Origin: Pseudoscleropodium purum
Lineage: Eukaryota; Streptophyta; Bryopsida; Hypnales; Brachytheciaceae
Assembly: GCA_963969395.1 (NCBI GenBank)
Contig: OZ017795.1
Coordinates: 25,463,063-25,527,062 of the forward strand
Direction of reading: 5' to 3'
DNA length: 64,000 bases
Shown: positions 46,601 through 59,779 of the stretch, one piece after another
Layout: the number at the start of each line of letters is the position of its first letter
Position numbering within the stretch: the stretch's first letter is position 1
Position numbers and translations under genes: made by a program
Notes under the pieces: model-generated
What the model was told of the DNA's origin: nothing
The model's input: the letters and a program-made list of their open reading frames with translations, nothing else
Databases searched by the model: none

Positions 46601-47327
46601 GGAGATTCTGGAGTACTAGCTATTTCACGTGGATGTCGAAACCTGCGGCAGGTACTGCTGGGACTTCGAGTGTTTTCTTTATGTATTCAATTGTGCTTCG
46701 CCTTTTCTTCGGATTATTAAGGCATCCTCACGGAACACTCTACATTCACATTTCAAAGTACAGTTTCACAATTTCAAGTGACCCAACGATACTCACTACA
46801 TGTGCCCATCAATGGATCAACCACAAACCTACTTATTCAGATTGTAGGACAAGATTCCATCTCTTGTGTAATCAAGGACAATAGTCTTACCCAAACTTAG
46901 TCTGTAGAGGGTGGTTTGAGGGACTCAAAATCATGAGGAAAAATGAATTGTTGATCTGAGCTTCATGGAATCGAAGGCTATTTTAAGTTATTTTTTCATT
47001 CAGTCTTAGGAGTGTCAGACGGTGCATTGACGATGCTCTTACCAAGTTCTAATTTTGGGATGGTGGTACATGCAGATCAACCTATCCTACACAGCAGTGA
47101 CAGACTTGGGGATGATGGCTGTCGCAAATATGTCATGTCTCCAGGATATGAAGTTGGTTCATATAAAAAATGTTACCGATGACTGCTTCGCGAGAACTCT
47201 CCTTTCTTGCGGTAGCTTGAGAAAAGTGAAGCTTCTCACAGCGCTGCGTATGACGCTACCTCCGGAAGTGATCAACGAACTGGAGGAGCGTGGAACTAGG
47301 CTCCGCTGGATGGAGAAGCCCGCTTAA
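43689..47327 (+). CDS. F-box/LRR-repeat protein, FBL3/RAE1 family, seven exons
   Basis: Exons 43689-44324, 44759-44884, 45116-45220, 45360-45753, 45985-46114, 46357-46651 and 47076-47327 have GT/AG introns and join into 645 codons plus TAA. The N-terminus holds an F-box (DENLQDILARLPDR, then SWCLVCQKFL). About 17 Cys-containing LRRs follow (VTDLGLTAL, CKDLRNLSLKFC, GLQKLDLTCC, ITDESLHSL). The C-terminus (EERGTRLRW) matches the end of Arabidopsis F-box/LRR protein 3 (At5g01720, RAE1) and the length is close. Such proteins are SCF ubiquitin-ligase receptors: the F-box binds SKP1/ASK and the LRR arc binds the target. RAE1 degrades the transcription factor STOP1 in aluminium and phosphate responses. 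Whether this gene does the same is inference. No stop or frameshift is seen, so it is probably functional. Confidence 0.94.
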
Positions 47328-47980
47328 ATAGGAGACTTGGTGGCTTAATTTGTGTAAAAATCTATACCTTTAAGCTGGAGTGGCATGCATCTGCGCTCTT
47401 GGGGTGATTCATGAATGCAAAACAGTTGAAAAGTGTTCCGCATGAATTATTGAGAGCTCAAGGTTGACAGTCTGTGGAAGACGTCGCAAAGCAGGTGGAG
47501 TCCTGTACAACCTCTGCCTCAGTAGAGAACTGCACTGTCGAGGTCAGCAAGGCTGTACGCTTTCGAGCTCTACCTTTGGTTCACCTTGTTGGCAACTAGA
47601 ATCACTCCCACTCTGTTGCGACTCAGCGGATGTTCTGTACTCTACAGTGGGGTACCATAAGGATAGATGTTGGCAATTTGGACCTTTGGACCTTTGGCAG
47701 TTTGTATAATGTAGAATACAATTGACATTTTTTGTTTTGCAACAACATTTATACATCACGCAATCCCAAATGAAGCATTTTAAAATTTCAGTTTCAAAAA
47801 ACTAAAACTCCATTTTTGGTGAATTTTCTAATTGATTTTCATGGTTTTTCATGATAATTTGTTGATGAACGTTGGTGATGAATTTTCAATTTGATTGCAG
47901 AGAAAAACAGAAAACAAACATACACACATCTTTTCTCCAACAAGCATCTCCAAAAATTTTCACAATTTCTTTCATGGAGA
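47328..47980 (+). other. 3' flank of the F-box gene
   Basis: Likely 3' UTR at first, then AT-rich DNA. A GC-richer part to about 47700 contains short frames without a domain. Confidence 0.4.
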
Positions 47981-47984
47981 TTTT

Positions 47985-48180
47985 CAATATTGGTGTAACA
48001 ATGTCCTAATTTTGGAAAATAGATACCTCTTTATTGTAACTAGATTTTGATAAAGTATATGTACCATGATGTTCAAATATACAAAAATAGTGACAATGTG
48101 GACAAATAGAAAAATCTAATTACAATAAAAAGATATCTATTTTTCAAAATTAGAGCATTGTCATGCCTATTACATTGCAA
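47985..48180. mobile_element. Foldback MITE-like inverted repeat
   Basis: The left arm (47991-48047) and right arm (48111-48167) are inverted copies of each other: ACAATGTCCTAATTTTGG against the complement of CAAAATTAGAGCATTGT, and AATAGATACCTCTTTATTG against the complement of CAATAAAAAGATATCTATT. A 60-bp loop lies between. Target duplications are not clear, so the superfamily stays open. Confidence 0.7.
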
Positions 48181-49490
48181 AAGAATGTACATCAACTATT
48201 GCTATGTTAGAAAGAGTTGTGAACTTCAAGAATTTGTAGGTATGGGAAAATGGTTAGTTGCTCTCATAGAATGAATTTCCACACTTGGTGACATTTGCTC
48301 TCTATGAGAAGAAGGTTGCAATTTAGTCTCCCACTACTTTGTTTGGAAAATCCAAAGCTTCTAGCCTAAAGGATGTATGTGATGTGAGAGTGACTCTTTT
48401 GAGTTTCTATAATTTAGCCCTTGTATAGACAATACCTTGGAATTGTACAACTTAGACCTTGTGATGGCCTTAGAGGTTGCTTTAGGGAGATTATATTGTA
48501 CAAGTCTAACAAGAGGATGTTGTGTTATATTTTCCTTCTCCTTAGTGTGTATCATGATGCAGACAAGATCATTCATGTGAATATTGCAAGAGTGGAAGCA
48601 AAAAATAGTATTGTGGAGAGGAAGTACTAAGCACAATTTTTCCACTCCATTGTAGAAAGTGCAACAAAGGCATTGGCAATGGACAATTGACATTTGTGTC
48701 TATGGCATTGTATGGAATGGAGGTCATCTACAATGATGGGCAATGGAGATAGAGAATTGTGGAATCATGGCAATAATGGGTCCATCTTCCACCATTCCCT
48801 ATCTAAATGCACAAGTGGTCAAAATTCTTGCTACTTGAATAAAAGAATGTGGAATACAAACCTTACAAGTTGACATTCTACAAGGCTTATTGGATTAAAA
48901 ATATTTATTGTCATTTCCCTATACAATGAGGACAAACAAAACATGCATCAAAAGTAATAACAAGGGGGTTCTTTCATATACTATTTGTTCAAGAGGTTAA
49001 ATGTACACACTTTTGGTTGGCAAATAGGCAACGTGAAGGTAGAGACTCCTCAAAACATAGAGGAGATGGAAGGCTCTTTCATATTTGTTGTAGGAGATTG
49101 ATGGTGCTCTACAACTATCCTCAATAGGGGGCTAGGGGTGAGTTGGATGAGCACAATTTCCATTTAGTTTCAAGGTATATCTAGTGACATTATGTAGTTG
49201 GATAATTTTCTTTGACCTTCAATTGGGGCATGAAAGAGTGCACATACAGCAGCCTAGCAAGTGGTACATAGAATTTGTCACAATGGAAGCCATAAAAATC
49301 CTATCTCATGGTGTTTCATTTACTAATGCCAACCCCATTCCAGAAGGAGCTAGTGTGCCCCAGCGAAGTACTGGCTCTGATCCCCTCAAACCCAATGATG
49401 GAAGTTTGAATGAAAATTCATACCAACCGGCAAGGATGAACGAGAGTTGGTTTACTTTTACTTTTCCGCAAACGTTCGAAGGCTAGAAAA
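48181..49490. other. Intergenic region, no supported gene
   Basis: Frames at 48421-48630 and 49184-49486 show no domain. Nothing else stands out before the U6 promoter. Confidence 0.45.
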
Positions 49491-49492
49491 AT

Positions 49493-49503
49493 AACCCATA
49501 TCG
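49493..49503 (+). promoter_or_regulatory. Upstream sequence element (USE) of the U6 gene
   Basis: AACCCATATCG matches the plant snRNA USE consensus RTCCCACATCG at 9 of 11 positions. It ends 26 bp before the TATA-like box, the short spacing that goes with Pol III rather than Pol II snRNA genes. Confidence 0.85.
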
Positions 49504-49529
49504 TTTGTGAATCAGGTATCCGTTAGGAG

Positions 49530-49536
49530 TAAATAG
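49530..49536 (+). promoter_or_regulatory. TATA-like box of the U6 gene
   Basis: TAAATAG starts 28 bp before the transcription start G at 49558, as expected for plant U6 genes. Confidence 0.8.
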
Positions 49537-49557
49537 CGTAAATTGAACACTGTGTTC

Positions 49558-49577
49558 GTCTCTTCGGAGACATCTGA

Positions 49578-49609
<32 letters not shown>

Positions 49610-49659
49610 GGCCCCTGCGCAAGGATGACACGCACAAATCGAGAAATGGTCCAAATTTT
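49558..49659 (+). ncRNA. U6 spliceosomal snRNA
   Basis: It begins with the 5' stem-loop GTCTCTTCGGAGAC, followed by AAAATTGGAACGATACAGAG, the ACAGAG box that pairs with the 5' splice site. Next come AGATTAGCATGGCCCCTGCG, the AGC triad and U4-pairing region, then AAGGATGACACGCACAAATC and the 3' end with GGTCCAAATTTT. The length, about 102 nt, and all core motifs agree with plant U6. Only the 5' stem has compensating changes compared with the common GTCCCTTCGGGGAC. With the USE and TATA upstream and a T run downstream this looks like an active Pol III gene and not a pseudogene. Its product joins U4 and U5 in the spliceosome and forms the catalytic core. Confidence 0.97.
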
Positions 49660-49662
49660 TTT
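49656..49662 (+). terminator. Pol III terminator (T run) of U6
   Basis: Seven T residues directly follow the conserved CCAAA end, the normal Pol III stop. Confidence 0.92.
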
Positions 49663-49833
49663 GGCTTTTCTATCTTTTGCTGTGCGCTTTAGGGGTTGCT
49701 TGGCACAGTTTTGATCTGATTGAGTATGGTCATCTTAGGAATTTTGAAACGAAATTTGAGACTTCTGTCTCATCATCGAGAGGGAAGTTTTTTTCCTTTT
49801 CTGGACATGGATTACGCATTCTTGAAGACTTTC

Positions 49834-50180
49834 TGCATTGATAGTGGCGTGTTTGCGATGAACGAGGAATTAGGGGTTCTTTGGCACAGTTTTGATCGCA
49901 TTGGAGTGTCTCTGTCTTTTTGCATTGATAGTGGCGTGTTTGCGATGAACGAGGAATTAGGGGTTCTTTGGCACAGTTTTGATCGCATTGGAGTGTCTGT
50001 CTTTTTGCATTGATAGGGGTGTGTTTGCGATGAATGAGGAATTAGGGGTTCCTTGGCACAGTCTTGGTCGGATTGGCGTGTCTCTGTCTTTTTGCATTGA
50101 TAGAGGTGTATTTGCAATGAACGAGGAATTAGGGGTTCCTTGGCACAGTTTTGATCGGATTGGAGTGCCTCTGTTTTTGC
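49834..50180 (+). repeat. 87-bp minisatellite downstream of U6
   Basis: Four units start TGCATTGATAG(T/G/A)GG(C/T)GT at 49834, 49921, 50006 and 50093, with GCGATGAACGAGGAATTAG and TTGGCACAGTTTTGATCG inside. Diverged partial copies extend to 49683 and 50410. Because one unit is 85 bp, the frames over it are accidental. Confidence 0.95.
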
Positions 50181-50419
50181 AGCCGATGCATGTGAGGCTG
50201 AATATTTTGTGCTTTCGTATGAATATTCTTCAATGTAAACGGAAGAAATTTTTTAAGATAAAGTATCAAGAAAGGGAGGGAGGCTTCTTTCTTGTGCTTT
50301 GGCCATGGATTACACTATCTTGCAGACTTCTTGCATTAATAGAGGTGTGCTTGCGATGAACGAGGACATAAGGATTCCTTAGGATAGTTCTGATCGGATT
50401 GGAGTGTCTGCCTGTGTTG

Positions 50420-53400
50420 ACAGCGGATGCGTGTGGGGCTGAATATATGCTGCTTTTGTATAGATATTATTTAATGAAAATAGAAGGAAATTGAGGTACA
50501 GTATCATGATAGAGAGGGAGGCTTCTTTCTTTTGTTCTGGTCATGGATTATACTCGGTTGCAGAATTGTTGCTCGTCGTTTCAATCCTATCAGAACTATC
50601 CTAAGGAATGATGGACATGCGTGGTCGGATATCTTGGTCAGTTTGATTCGAATTTATATCGATTTCTCGATGTTGCAAGGTCGCGCATTACAAGTTTTTG
50701 TTTAAAATTTTCTGCTCTGTCTTATGAGCCCTAATTTTTTGCCTTTTGAGACTCGTAGGTTCCTCACAGTTGTCTTTCGAGGACTTCGTGTAATGAACGG
50801 GAAGAATGACGCATTGATGTGGAATGTATCTGGCGTGGTACAGGTTGCAGATACTAGTAACCCAAAATTGGCAACATGGATTCACTCCGTCTATTCCCTG
50901 GAAATTTCGAATTGTGATTTACGGACGAATAAACTCTAACTGGGTTTTATGTTTTTGAGTGGGTCATATGGGGATGTTCTTTTCTCCAATTTTAGTTATT
51001 ATTTGGCCAACACGTGCAGTGTTCTTCACTACTTCCGTTGACGTATAATTCATCTGAATTGTATTTTTCACAATATGATCAATTGAATTGAGCATTGAGC
51101 ATTTGATAACTATGAATCCTCTGTAGTTTAGGGTTATGTTTGGCAGACCCAATTCACAAATCGTTGGAAGTGAATAGTTGCATTGTTACGATTGCTAGTC
51201 TCCACCTGTTCTAATGGGATTCTTGTTTTGTATAGTGGATACAGGCAATGTGATACCGATACTGTGCATAATTTCTATCATTAGTCTAATCAAAATTTCA
51301 TATTTTCTTGTTGGCAAGTGAGGTTCCAATGCACCAAAGACTGCAATATGGATACCATATGGATACCATGTGCAAAAGTTACGGAAGGGTCAAGGTTTTC
51401 TTTTTGGGTTTTCTTTTTGTAGATGCTCTAAAATTGTTTCTTTTCACATACGTTCATATTGATTTTGGAGATGTACAGACTGATGGCGGCCGTTTTAGAC
51501 AGTGGTTTTGGGGGTGCTCTCCACCAGGTGGAAGTTCTTTTGAACAGCAACTCTCTCAGTTCATGGAGGAAAGAGGAATATGGCAGGTAACCTACTGTGG
51601 CTTTAATATTAGCATTCTTAAGAGGTGCTTCATCGAAGGACACGGCTCATAGCCTTGTCCTTTGCTTGACTTGTACAAGGTCTGACTTGACGTCATATCC
51701 TCTCGACAATCTAAGTAACTGAGTGTAAATTCATTTTCTTTAACAATTGTTAATGCCCTGCGTTCACCAGCTTACCAACAAGATGTTTCAAAGAGCTGCT
51801 CAAACGTTCATTTTTCTCAGCTTCTACACCCTCAGAATTATGTGGTTATTTAACCAGAAACGAAATTGAGAGGAATACTTTCTGATCTTATGTCACATCC
51901 AGAGTTTTGTGGTTCCCTGCATGACTGTTTTGTGTTGTGATGCAGTAAAACTGGTTCTTCAAGACCCTTGATACCTTCGTTAGGTGATCATTCTGCAGTG
52001 AAGCATTAAACTGAATCTCCAATATCATAAAATTGGTTTACAAGCAGTTGCGGTACATATTAGGGCCTCTTTACGCTAGTGACTGGGTCTGCAGACTGCA
52101 GCCAAAACATTTGGAGCATTGTGATTGGAGGACATGAAGGAGTTGGTTCAAGTTCACTCTACATTAGGCCTCATAAATGGAGAATGACCAAAGCTAAAAT
52201 GGAGAATATGAAATGACATGGAATCCTACATGTCCTAAAATGGATAGGGTTTTATGGTCATTTGCACTTTGGAGTGAAAGAACCTCAAGAGGTTCTTGCC
52301 AGATTTTGAAGCCGATTAGATTATTAGTGAATTGTTGTTTTTACTACAGAAAATGCATTTTTGACATTTCTAAAATGAAAACCACATTGTAGTTGTGAAA
52401 ACAACATTCTAGTTGTGAAATGATAGTAGAACAACATTTTTTTGTAGAAAATAGCATTAAGGAATGACAAAAATAGACCAATTGACTTTAATAGGATGGC
52501 TTGATCACCATCAAAATTGGACAAGATAATCTCTCTAGGTTGTCTTGCCAAGATTATATCATGCCAACAGGTGACAAGTGTGAATAAATGACAATAATGA
52601 TGCAATGATAACTTCGCAAGTGCCTAAGCACTATCATTGTTACATCCAAAAATATGAATGAGGTGAAATTCATCTTCAATCAACATCAATATACCAAGAT
52701 GCAAATACACATTGTATAGAATTCCATTAAGTGATTTGTAAGAGAATATACAACCCTTAGTGCAATACAAGGCTTGGTAATGGCTAGAATATTAATTCAT
52801 ACTATGACCTAAAAGTTCTAAACTTAAGGTGGACACCATAAATCAATGGAACCATGCCATGTGGCTTGTGAGACTTGTTACAACCACCAAGTGATTCTAA
52901 AAGCAATAACAAAAATGGAAAAAAAAACTACATCACTACTAATACTTGGCATTGACAACATCTGTAGCAACAAAATAAATGAAGCTATATACACAAATGT
53001 GAGAAATGGCTTAGCAATACTTCTTTACTTGCCCCCTTCACTATTGTCAAAATTCCTTTCACATTTGCAAAAGCGATGCCCCTTATATGAGCCTTTGAAA
53101 ATACCAATTGTAAAAACTTGACATAACAACTATGATGATTGACCATCATTTGAGACACAACATGGACACAACCACTAACTAACATGGATTTTTTGTAGAG
53201 GCAGATTCAAACAATGTAAATGCCACCCTATAGAACAAACATCATACTAAACCATAGTGGTAGCACCTTTGGCACTTCTATACAACATACTTCCTCTCAA
53301 AAGATGGCTCCCCCTTTAGTTTGCATTAGTTGCTCCCCCCTCCCCCCTCTCTCAAAAAATTTATAGATCATTGATTTTTTTTTAAGAGAACATGCTTACC

Positions 53401-53480
53401 TTCAAAATTGCCATTGGTTTCTCAAAAAATCACAAGCCATTGATCTTGTGAGATTTAATCTGAGCCATCCAAATATGAAA
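50420..53480. other. Intergenic region, mostly single copy
   Basis: No gene is supported. The 51285-51520 part is related to the arms of the giant element (see 9250-9480). A short frame at 51308-51652 overlaps it. From 52320 to 52450 several TTGTGAAA / ACAACATT segments repeat loosely. Confidence 0.45.
51285..51520 (+). repeat. Diverged relative of the arm segment 9250-9480
   Basis: Shares the order CATATTTTCTTGTTGGCAAG, GGATACCATATG, GGGTCAAGG and CATATTGATTTTGG with the left arm. It could be the source or a relic of the sequence now in the arms. Confidence 0.55.
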
Positions 53481-53489
53481 TACGAAATG

Positions 53490-53920
53490 AATACAGGACA
53501 GGTACATAGTACTAGATATGGCTACATGATGAATATTGTATATGGGCACTGGATACGAATACAATATCAGATATGAATATGAGATGAATACTCAATACAA
53601 ATACCGGATACAAATATAGTACTAGATATGGATACAAGATGAATACTAAATATCGGTATTGGATATGAATACAATATCAGATATAAATCTGAGATGAATA
53701 TTCAATACAAATACTAGATACAAATATAGTATCGGATATAGATACAAGATGAATACTAAATATGGGTATTAGATATGAATACAATATCGGATATAAATAT
53801 GAGATGAATACTCAATACAAATACCGGATACAAATATAGTACCGGATATGGATACAAGATGAATACTAAATACGGGTACCGGATATGAATACAATATTGG
53901 ATATGGATACAAGAGGAATT
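53490..53920 (+). repeat. 110-bp satellite-like array
   Basis: Higher-order unit of 110 bp marked by GGATA(C/T)GAATACAATATC at 53551, 53661, 53771 and 53881. It is built from shorter GGATAnnnATACnnnAT sub-motifs of about 20 bp. Confidence 0.93.
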
Positions 53921-55560
53921 ATCCCATATTGATTGTCACTATGTTCGTTACTGAAAATTACAAGAGGGGGAAGGGGATGGTGGGGAGTGCAAATAAAAAA
54001 TTTGAAATCTTTAAAACATAAAAATGAGCCCAAAAATGGAGTCACTTTTGGGTGGATAGTGGGTACCTCTCTTCACTATCCATTCAAAAGATGCCTCCAC
54101 TTCACTTCTATACAACACACATTTCAATCTAGTTGAAATATGAGACCAACTAGCATCAATTTGACCATCAATGCGTGGCAAATAATAAAATACATAATTG
54201 TGCATGTAATCCTTCTAGACCTTGCCATCACAACCTTCAAGAGTAATACTTTTGACTAAAATACCTCATGCACTCATAGAATAATGTGCTCCATTGTCAC
54301 ATAAAGCATCACAAGTGCTATCTACTACAAGTAAATATAATCCCTTGGCAAAAAAAACAATCTTGACACATACCCAATCAATCTACAAATCAATTTGTTG
54401 TTAACACATGCCCAATCAACTTCATAATGATCTCAATACCAACTTCATACTTCCATTGCAAGAATGAATTGATTTGCATTGATTTGAGGCTAATTCAAGG
54501 GTAGTAACAAGAAATACCTCCCGTTTTTTGTAGCATTTGGCATTCTAGTGCTGATTTTTGGGGGAGTACTTTATAATTTTTAAACAATTTTTAAAAATGA
54601 AAAAAAAACAAAAAAACGTGTTTAATGTACACACCTTTAAGAAGGTACCTTAAGAAGGAAAAGTGTAGAAAACTTCTATAAGTAGGAGAACTAGAAAAGC
54701 ACAAAATATCACAAAAATAGGTATTTTGACATTTTAATTTGTAAAAGATAGGAAAAGTAATTTGAAAATAAACTAAAAATTGTCAATTTGGGAAATCTAT
54801 ATGATGAAGGTATTTCACCAAAAGGATGATCTTATAACCTTTTTCATTGTTCAAGAAGGCGTGCACAAAGGGCCCCTATTTGCATGCATGTGGACATCAA
54901 AAAATAGTATTTTTTTTATGTGCCCCTTGGTAGTTACATGTTTGCTTAGTGTGGAAATAGACCATAAAATTTTTAGCTCTAAATCATTTAAGAAAGGTAC
55001 TCCTTAGTACTAAAAAAACCTTAATTACAAAATGTGACATATTAGCTAAATTGAAATTTAATTATAAAAAGTTTTTATTTATTTTGAAAAATAATTTTTG
55101 TCTTAATGACCAAATTAGTCATCTTTAGTAAGAATTTCAAGTACATCGGCTTGATTCTCCAGAAGTTATGTCCAATTTAAACTTTGTAATTCCACTTGTG
55201 ATGCAAAATAGTACATGATTTTCTTGCAACTACCCTCAAAGTGTTTATTGATGAATTTCCTCATCACTTTAGAAAGGATTGAACATGTTCCAAGAATGGA
55301 TTGTTGGAAAGTGATAACTAATTGAGGTTTCCATCTATTCTAATGTTGAAGAAGTACTGGATTTTGTTTGAAATTGTAGAGTAGATGTCCTTGTTATTGT
55401 GTTGGCTTCCAAATCTATTCAACCTAGGCCCATTCTTGCACAGTAGCTTATTTTAGCTATGAGTGCAACTTACTTATTCTTTTAAATTTAGCTCTATCAT
55501 AACTTGCCACTACGCCTCGCATTCTTGTTTCCATTGGTTATCTTGGCCATTTATAGTTTT
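53921..55560. other. Intergenic region, no supported gene
   Basis: AT-rich. Frames at 53933-54136 and 54780-55007 have no domain. Confidence 0.45.
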
Positions 55561-55569
55561 AGCCCTTGT

Positions 55570-55690
55570 GTTTGTTATGTTATGTTTGCATTTGTTGCTT
55601 TTGCTTGCACATTTGCTACTTGTGTTTGCACGTTTGTTGCTTGTACTTGTGCATTTGTTGCTTGTACTTGTGCATTTGTTGCTTGTATCC
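55570..55690 (+). repeat. 21-bp minisatellite
   Basis: About five copies of a unit like ACTTGTGCATTTGTTGCTTG, the last two nearly identical. Because the unit is a multiple of three it makes false Leu-rich, Cys-rich or Thr/Asn-rich ORFs on both strands. Confidence 0.9.
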
Positions 55691-57585
55691 TCAAAATGCA
55701 CACATTCTTGGTAGATAGAAAAGGCAACATAAAGGTTCTTTTCAAAGCTTCCCAAACATTCACAATCAAACCCTATGATAACATATCTATCCATAATTAA
55801 AGTCAAAGAGTGTTCAATAGAGTGAACAAAGGGCTCTATTGCCCAACTTGTAGGATCAAAAACATTCACAACAAACTTAATATAATAATATATAGTATTC
55901 TTATTATGCAAATAAATCAAATACCAACCACATAGACCAATATTCTACCAAACAACCTTTGTACTTGAAATAAAACATCTCTACCACCACATGAAAATAG
56001 ACACATACTAATTACACCTACACTCCCCACATATAATGTTACACCAAATAAAAATATCCACCAATAAATGTCTATTGTACAAATAGATTGTTTAACCCTC
56101 TAAAAAAAATTCCACGAGATTTTGAGTTATAGATTGTAAAATTTGTAGGGTAAAGTATTTATAATCCAAAAGGCAAAATCAATGTAGCAACAAGACTATT
56201 AGAATTACAAAACATATTCCTTGTAGAGTTGACTACAATACATAGCTACCTACAAATTCTAAAAGCATCACACTCAAATGAACTAGCATGTATCTTTAAA
56301 GATCTATTTTAAACTCACTCTATCTTATTTCAATACAAATCAAACATCTTTTTCAACAACATAATCAACCTAATAAAACAATGTTAACATCAATTTTCAG
56401 CTTATTAAAAAGAACAAAAAACTCACACAAAATAAAGTTAAAGCATACATAAACATCTTTGTAAATGAAAAGCAAATGTTCCAGGAAAAATAGGTAGCCA
56501 ATAAGAATATAGACACTTCCAAATAGATTATAAAAATGTCCATTCAAAACCTTTCTATTTATACAAAAATGATTGGCCTTCAACACATTTCATTCTTTAC
56601 AAAGGTCCCATAAGATTCATAAAGTCATATCTTATTAAAATTGAAGATACAAAAATAAACTAATAGCCTCAAACTTCTCTAAAATTAACAAATGGCCAAA
56701 CAAAAATGACATCCATTACAAACTCTCTAACAACTTCAAAGAAAATCCACATATCACGAATGCACAACAAATCACACTAATGAAGTTAGATATGGACAAT
56801 ATAATGGGTAAACTACAAAAACATATTTACACCCTAAAACCCAACAACTACATACCACTTTGCAACCTACAATAATTAGATATGTGGATCCATGTCTTTA
56901 TAATATATATAATGAAAAACACATCAAGACTCTCAAAACAAAAAAAGACTTAACAAATCAATACACAAACTTTGTGAGCTTATTTTTTCCACCTCTAAAA
57001 CAAGTTGTTTCACATTAATGAATTCAAAACATTTGATAACATAGTGCCATCATAGCTCCTATCAAGCTCAAGTTTCCTACCAGATGTCAATGCAAAGCAC
57101 AACTTAAACTAGATATACTTTGTTTACAAAACCACCCCTAAATTCTATATCATCCTTCAACACAAACACTAACAATCATATACAATTCATTGAGTTTACA
57201 TTTTGCAATAACAAATACTCAAAAAAAGCTATATAAATACAAAGTAAAATACTAAAATATCAAAACCTCCTAACCAACATACAAAACCTAAGTTAGAAAA
57301 TAAAACCACTAATAACAACAAAGTATTACAAATGAAGCCCATGGAGCATCATGCATCCAATCTATTCAATCTCTACACAAGAAACTCAAAATCCCAATGA
57401 AAGACATTAAAAACTCTCTTAGTGAAATAAACTCAATTGCTATAAGATATTCTATGGCTATATTGTTGACTAAAAGAAGATTAGAAAATAAAACTCACTT
57501 ACACTTACAAATCTACCATAAACTATAAAATCCATTTGCAAAATGATCTATATTAACCCCTCCAACCCTAAACATGTTTTTTTGA
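55691..57585. other. AT-rich intergenic region
   Basis: No coding sequence, RNA gene or tandem repeat is apparent. Confidence 0.5.
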
Positions 57586-57589
57586 GAAC

Positions 57590-58440
57590 ATAACCTTTTT
57601 GGGCAATTCACTGCAAACAAAAAAAAAATTCTTTGAAATTTTCACACTGCATGTACCCAATGAATAGCTTTAAAGCCCAATAGTTTTCATAACTTTTCAT
57701 TGCATGGTTAGAAAGTTTTTGTGTAGCATGTCATTTTCAGGGAAGTGCAAGCAACTTGGGCAATTTAATAAAAATTCTTTAAAAATTAATTTTTCAAATT
57801 TCAAATTTTTTTTCTAGATTTATGTACATGTGGAAAGCCTTAAATCATTCCATTTTGATTAATAAGATGAAAGTTACGAGGAATTTTAGTTTGTAAATAG
57901 TTATGAACTTTGAAGTCTTTTATTGAACTCAATTTTCAATGTTCTAAAATAAAAATAAAAATAGAGTATAAGGATTGTTTGTTACAACATTACAAGCATT
58001 GGATTTGGCATTTTGAATCATTCTCTACTTCTTTCTACTTACTATTTTTTTCCTATATGTTGTTCAATTCCAAATGATCTAAACTTTTTCAGGAATGTAT
58101 CTAACTTGCCTTAAAGAATAAATCTAAAGAGTCACCACCATTTGGGGCATTTTTTCATACAAATGTGACTTTGTAAAGTGCAACTGCCTATGTTTTTAGA
58201 GGGCACAAAAAAGGATTTTTGTCAATTCAAACACTAATATCTTGCAATCTACACAGTGGAAAATTCTGAAATTTTTCCACATCTTGTCAAATCAATGTGC
58301 TACAAAATCCCACAATTCCATGTGTCCAACGATGGGTTTTGTCTAAAACTTGATACTTGTACTAGAAATGGCAGTTTTAGAGAGTTTTGGATGAAAACAT
58401 AATCAAAAATCTTTAGGGAATGATAAAAAAAATATTAAAA
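57590..58440 (+). repeat. Dispersed AT-rich repeat, copy 1
   Basis: The part to about 57960 is related to 59780-60150. Shared blocks, in order, are TCACTGCAAACAA-like, TTTGAAATTTTCACA, TAGTTTTCATAA, CATGGTTAGAAAG-like, GTGGAAAGC and TTTGAAGTCTTTTATT. The part 58245-58420 is related to 18956-19130 in the 11.9-kb element. No protein-coding content remains. Confidence 0.7.
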
Positions 58441-58974
58441 TTAAAAAAAATATATATATATATACTCGTAATAGAAAGTGCAATGCTTCTAAAATTATAT
58501 AATTAAAAAAACTATAAATAGATTACATCTTCAATGTCATTGTCAATGAAGATCAAAGAACCAATGTGCAATGAAAAACATCATAATTTGTTGAAACCAT
58601 CATGAAATCACGACTCTACCCATCATTCCATGCATCCTATAAATTCCTAAATAGCATGAGTAAACCTTGAACCATGTAACCTCAAAGATCACCCACCCAC
58701 CTATTCCTTTGCAAATGAATCCTTATAAACACCTCTCTATATGAACACCCTCCAATACAATGACCTCATGAAATCACAAAATCACTTTTGAACCATGATG
58801 CGTTGTCATTACAACTTCTATGGAAAACACTTAATCATAAATGATGTAAACTATAAACCCCTAAAAGACCATTGTTCCCTTATGGAACAAAAATGGATTT
58901 TGAGTAGGTTCCTATGACCTCAATTCTTATTGAATTTCTTTAGATTTCATAAGATACAAAAATTAATTAGCTTT

Positions 58975-59400
58975 GTATGAATATAATTTTTATTTCAATT
59001 GGTGTATAGGAGCAAAAATCGTACCACGAAAGGTCTAGAAGTAAATTCATTGGGTAGCAGAAAAATGGCAAAAAGTCAAAATTAAAATTTTAAATTTTTT
59101 CCTAAAAATACTATATTTTGTGTATACATAAAGCTTTGATTAATTATATTTGAACTAGTAATTAGAAAGTTAAAGACAATTTTGTTTTGGGGCAATCTAA
59201 TCATTTTCTCAAAAGAATAACTTATAGGATTTATTTCTAAATTCTAAAAGTGATTTTTCCAATTTCCCAATTTGACAAGGTTAAGTTTGTTTGCTAAAAC
59301 AATTGCACCATTGGAGTTTATTAACAATTTAGTTTATTTTTTCAATCTTAAACCTACTTCTACTTAACAATTTTTTAAAGGATGAAAATCAAGTGTGTTT
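58975..59400 (+). repeat. Dispersed repeat related to 34970-35450
   Basis: Shares TTTTTATTTCAATTGGTGT-like, AAAGCTTTGATT-like, GAAAGTTA..GACAAT, CATTTTC..AAA and CCATTGGA blocks with the right end of the giant element. Confidence 0.65.
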
Positions 59401-59779
59401 TGTTTTTTTAATTTTCTTTTCTAGACTTTTAATTCAATTCTTGAATACAATTTTTTTTTATGCAAAGTCTATAGTAGAAAAGAAAATCCACAAATGGCAG
59501 GTCAAAGTCATCTAAAATTGCAAGCTAGCATTCAAATTTATTTTTTTAACTTTGAATTGACTAGTATCTTCCAATCTGTGCTATCAAACTTCATGAAATT
59601 TTTACCACATGAAATTAAACAAATGAAGTACAAGATCTTCTAGTTTTATTCTAATATTTTTTAATTTCTTAATTGAACACAACAAAAATGGCAATAATGA
59701 GTGGTTTTTGACATAAAAATGGCCTTTGGTCCTATAGGAATTAAAACATTAAGACCCCAAAGGACCAATCATTGTTTTT

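Noticed and set aside
49720..50359. Repetitive ORFs downstream of U6
   Set aside because: They are generated by an 87-bp minisatellite, whose unit happens to be a multiple of three, and open on both strands.
55463..55920. Leu-rich or Thr/Asn-rich ORFs
   Set aside because: They come from a 21-bp minisatellite in all frames.
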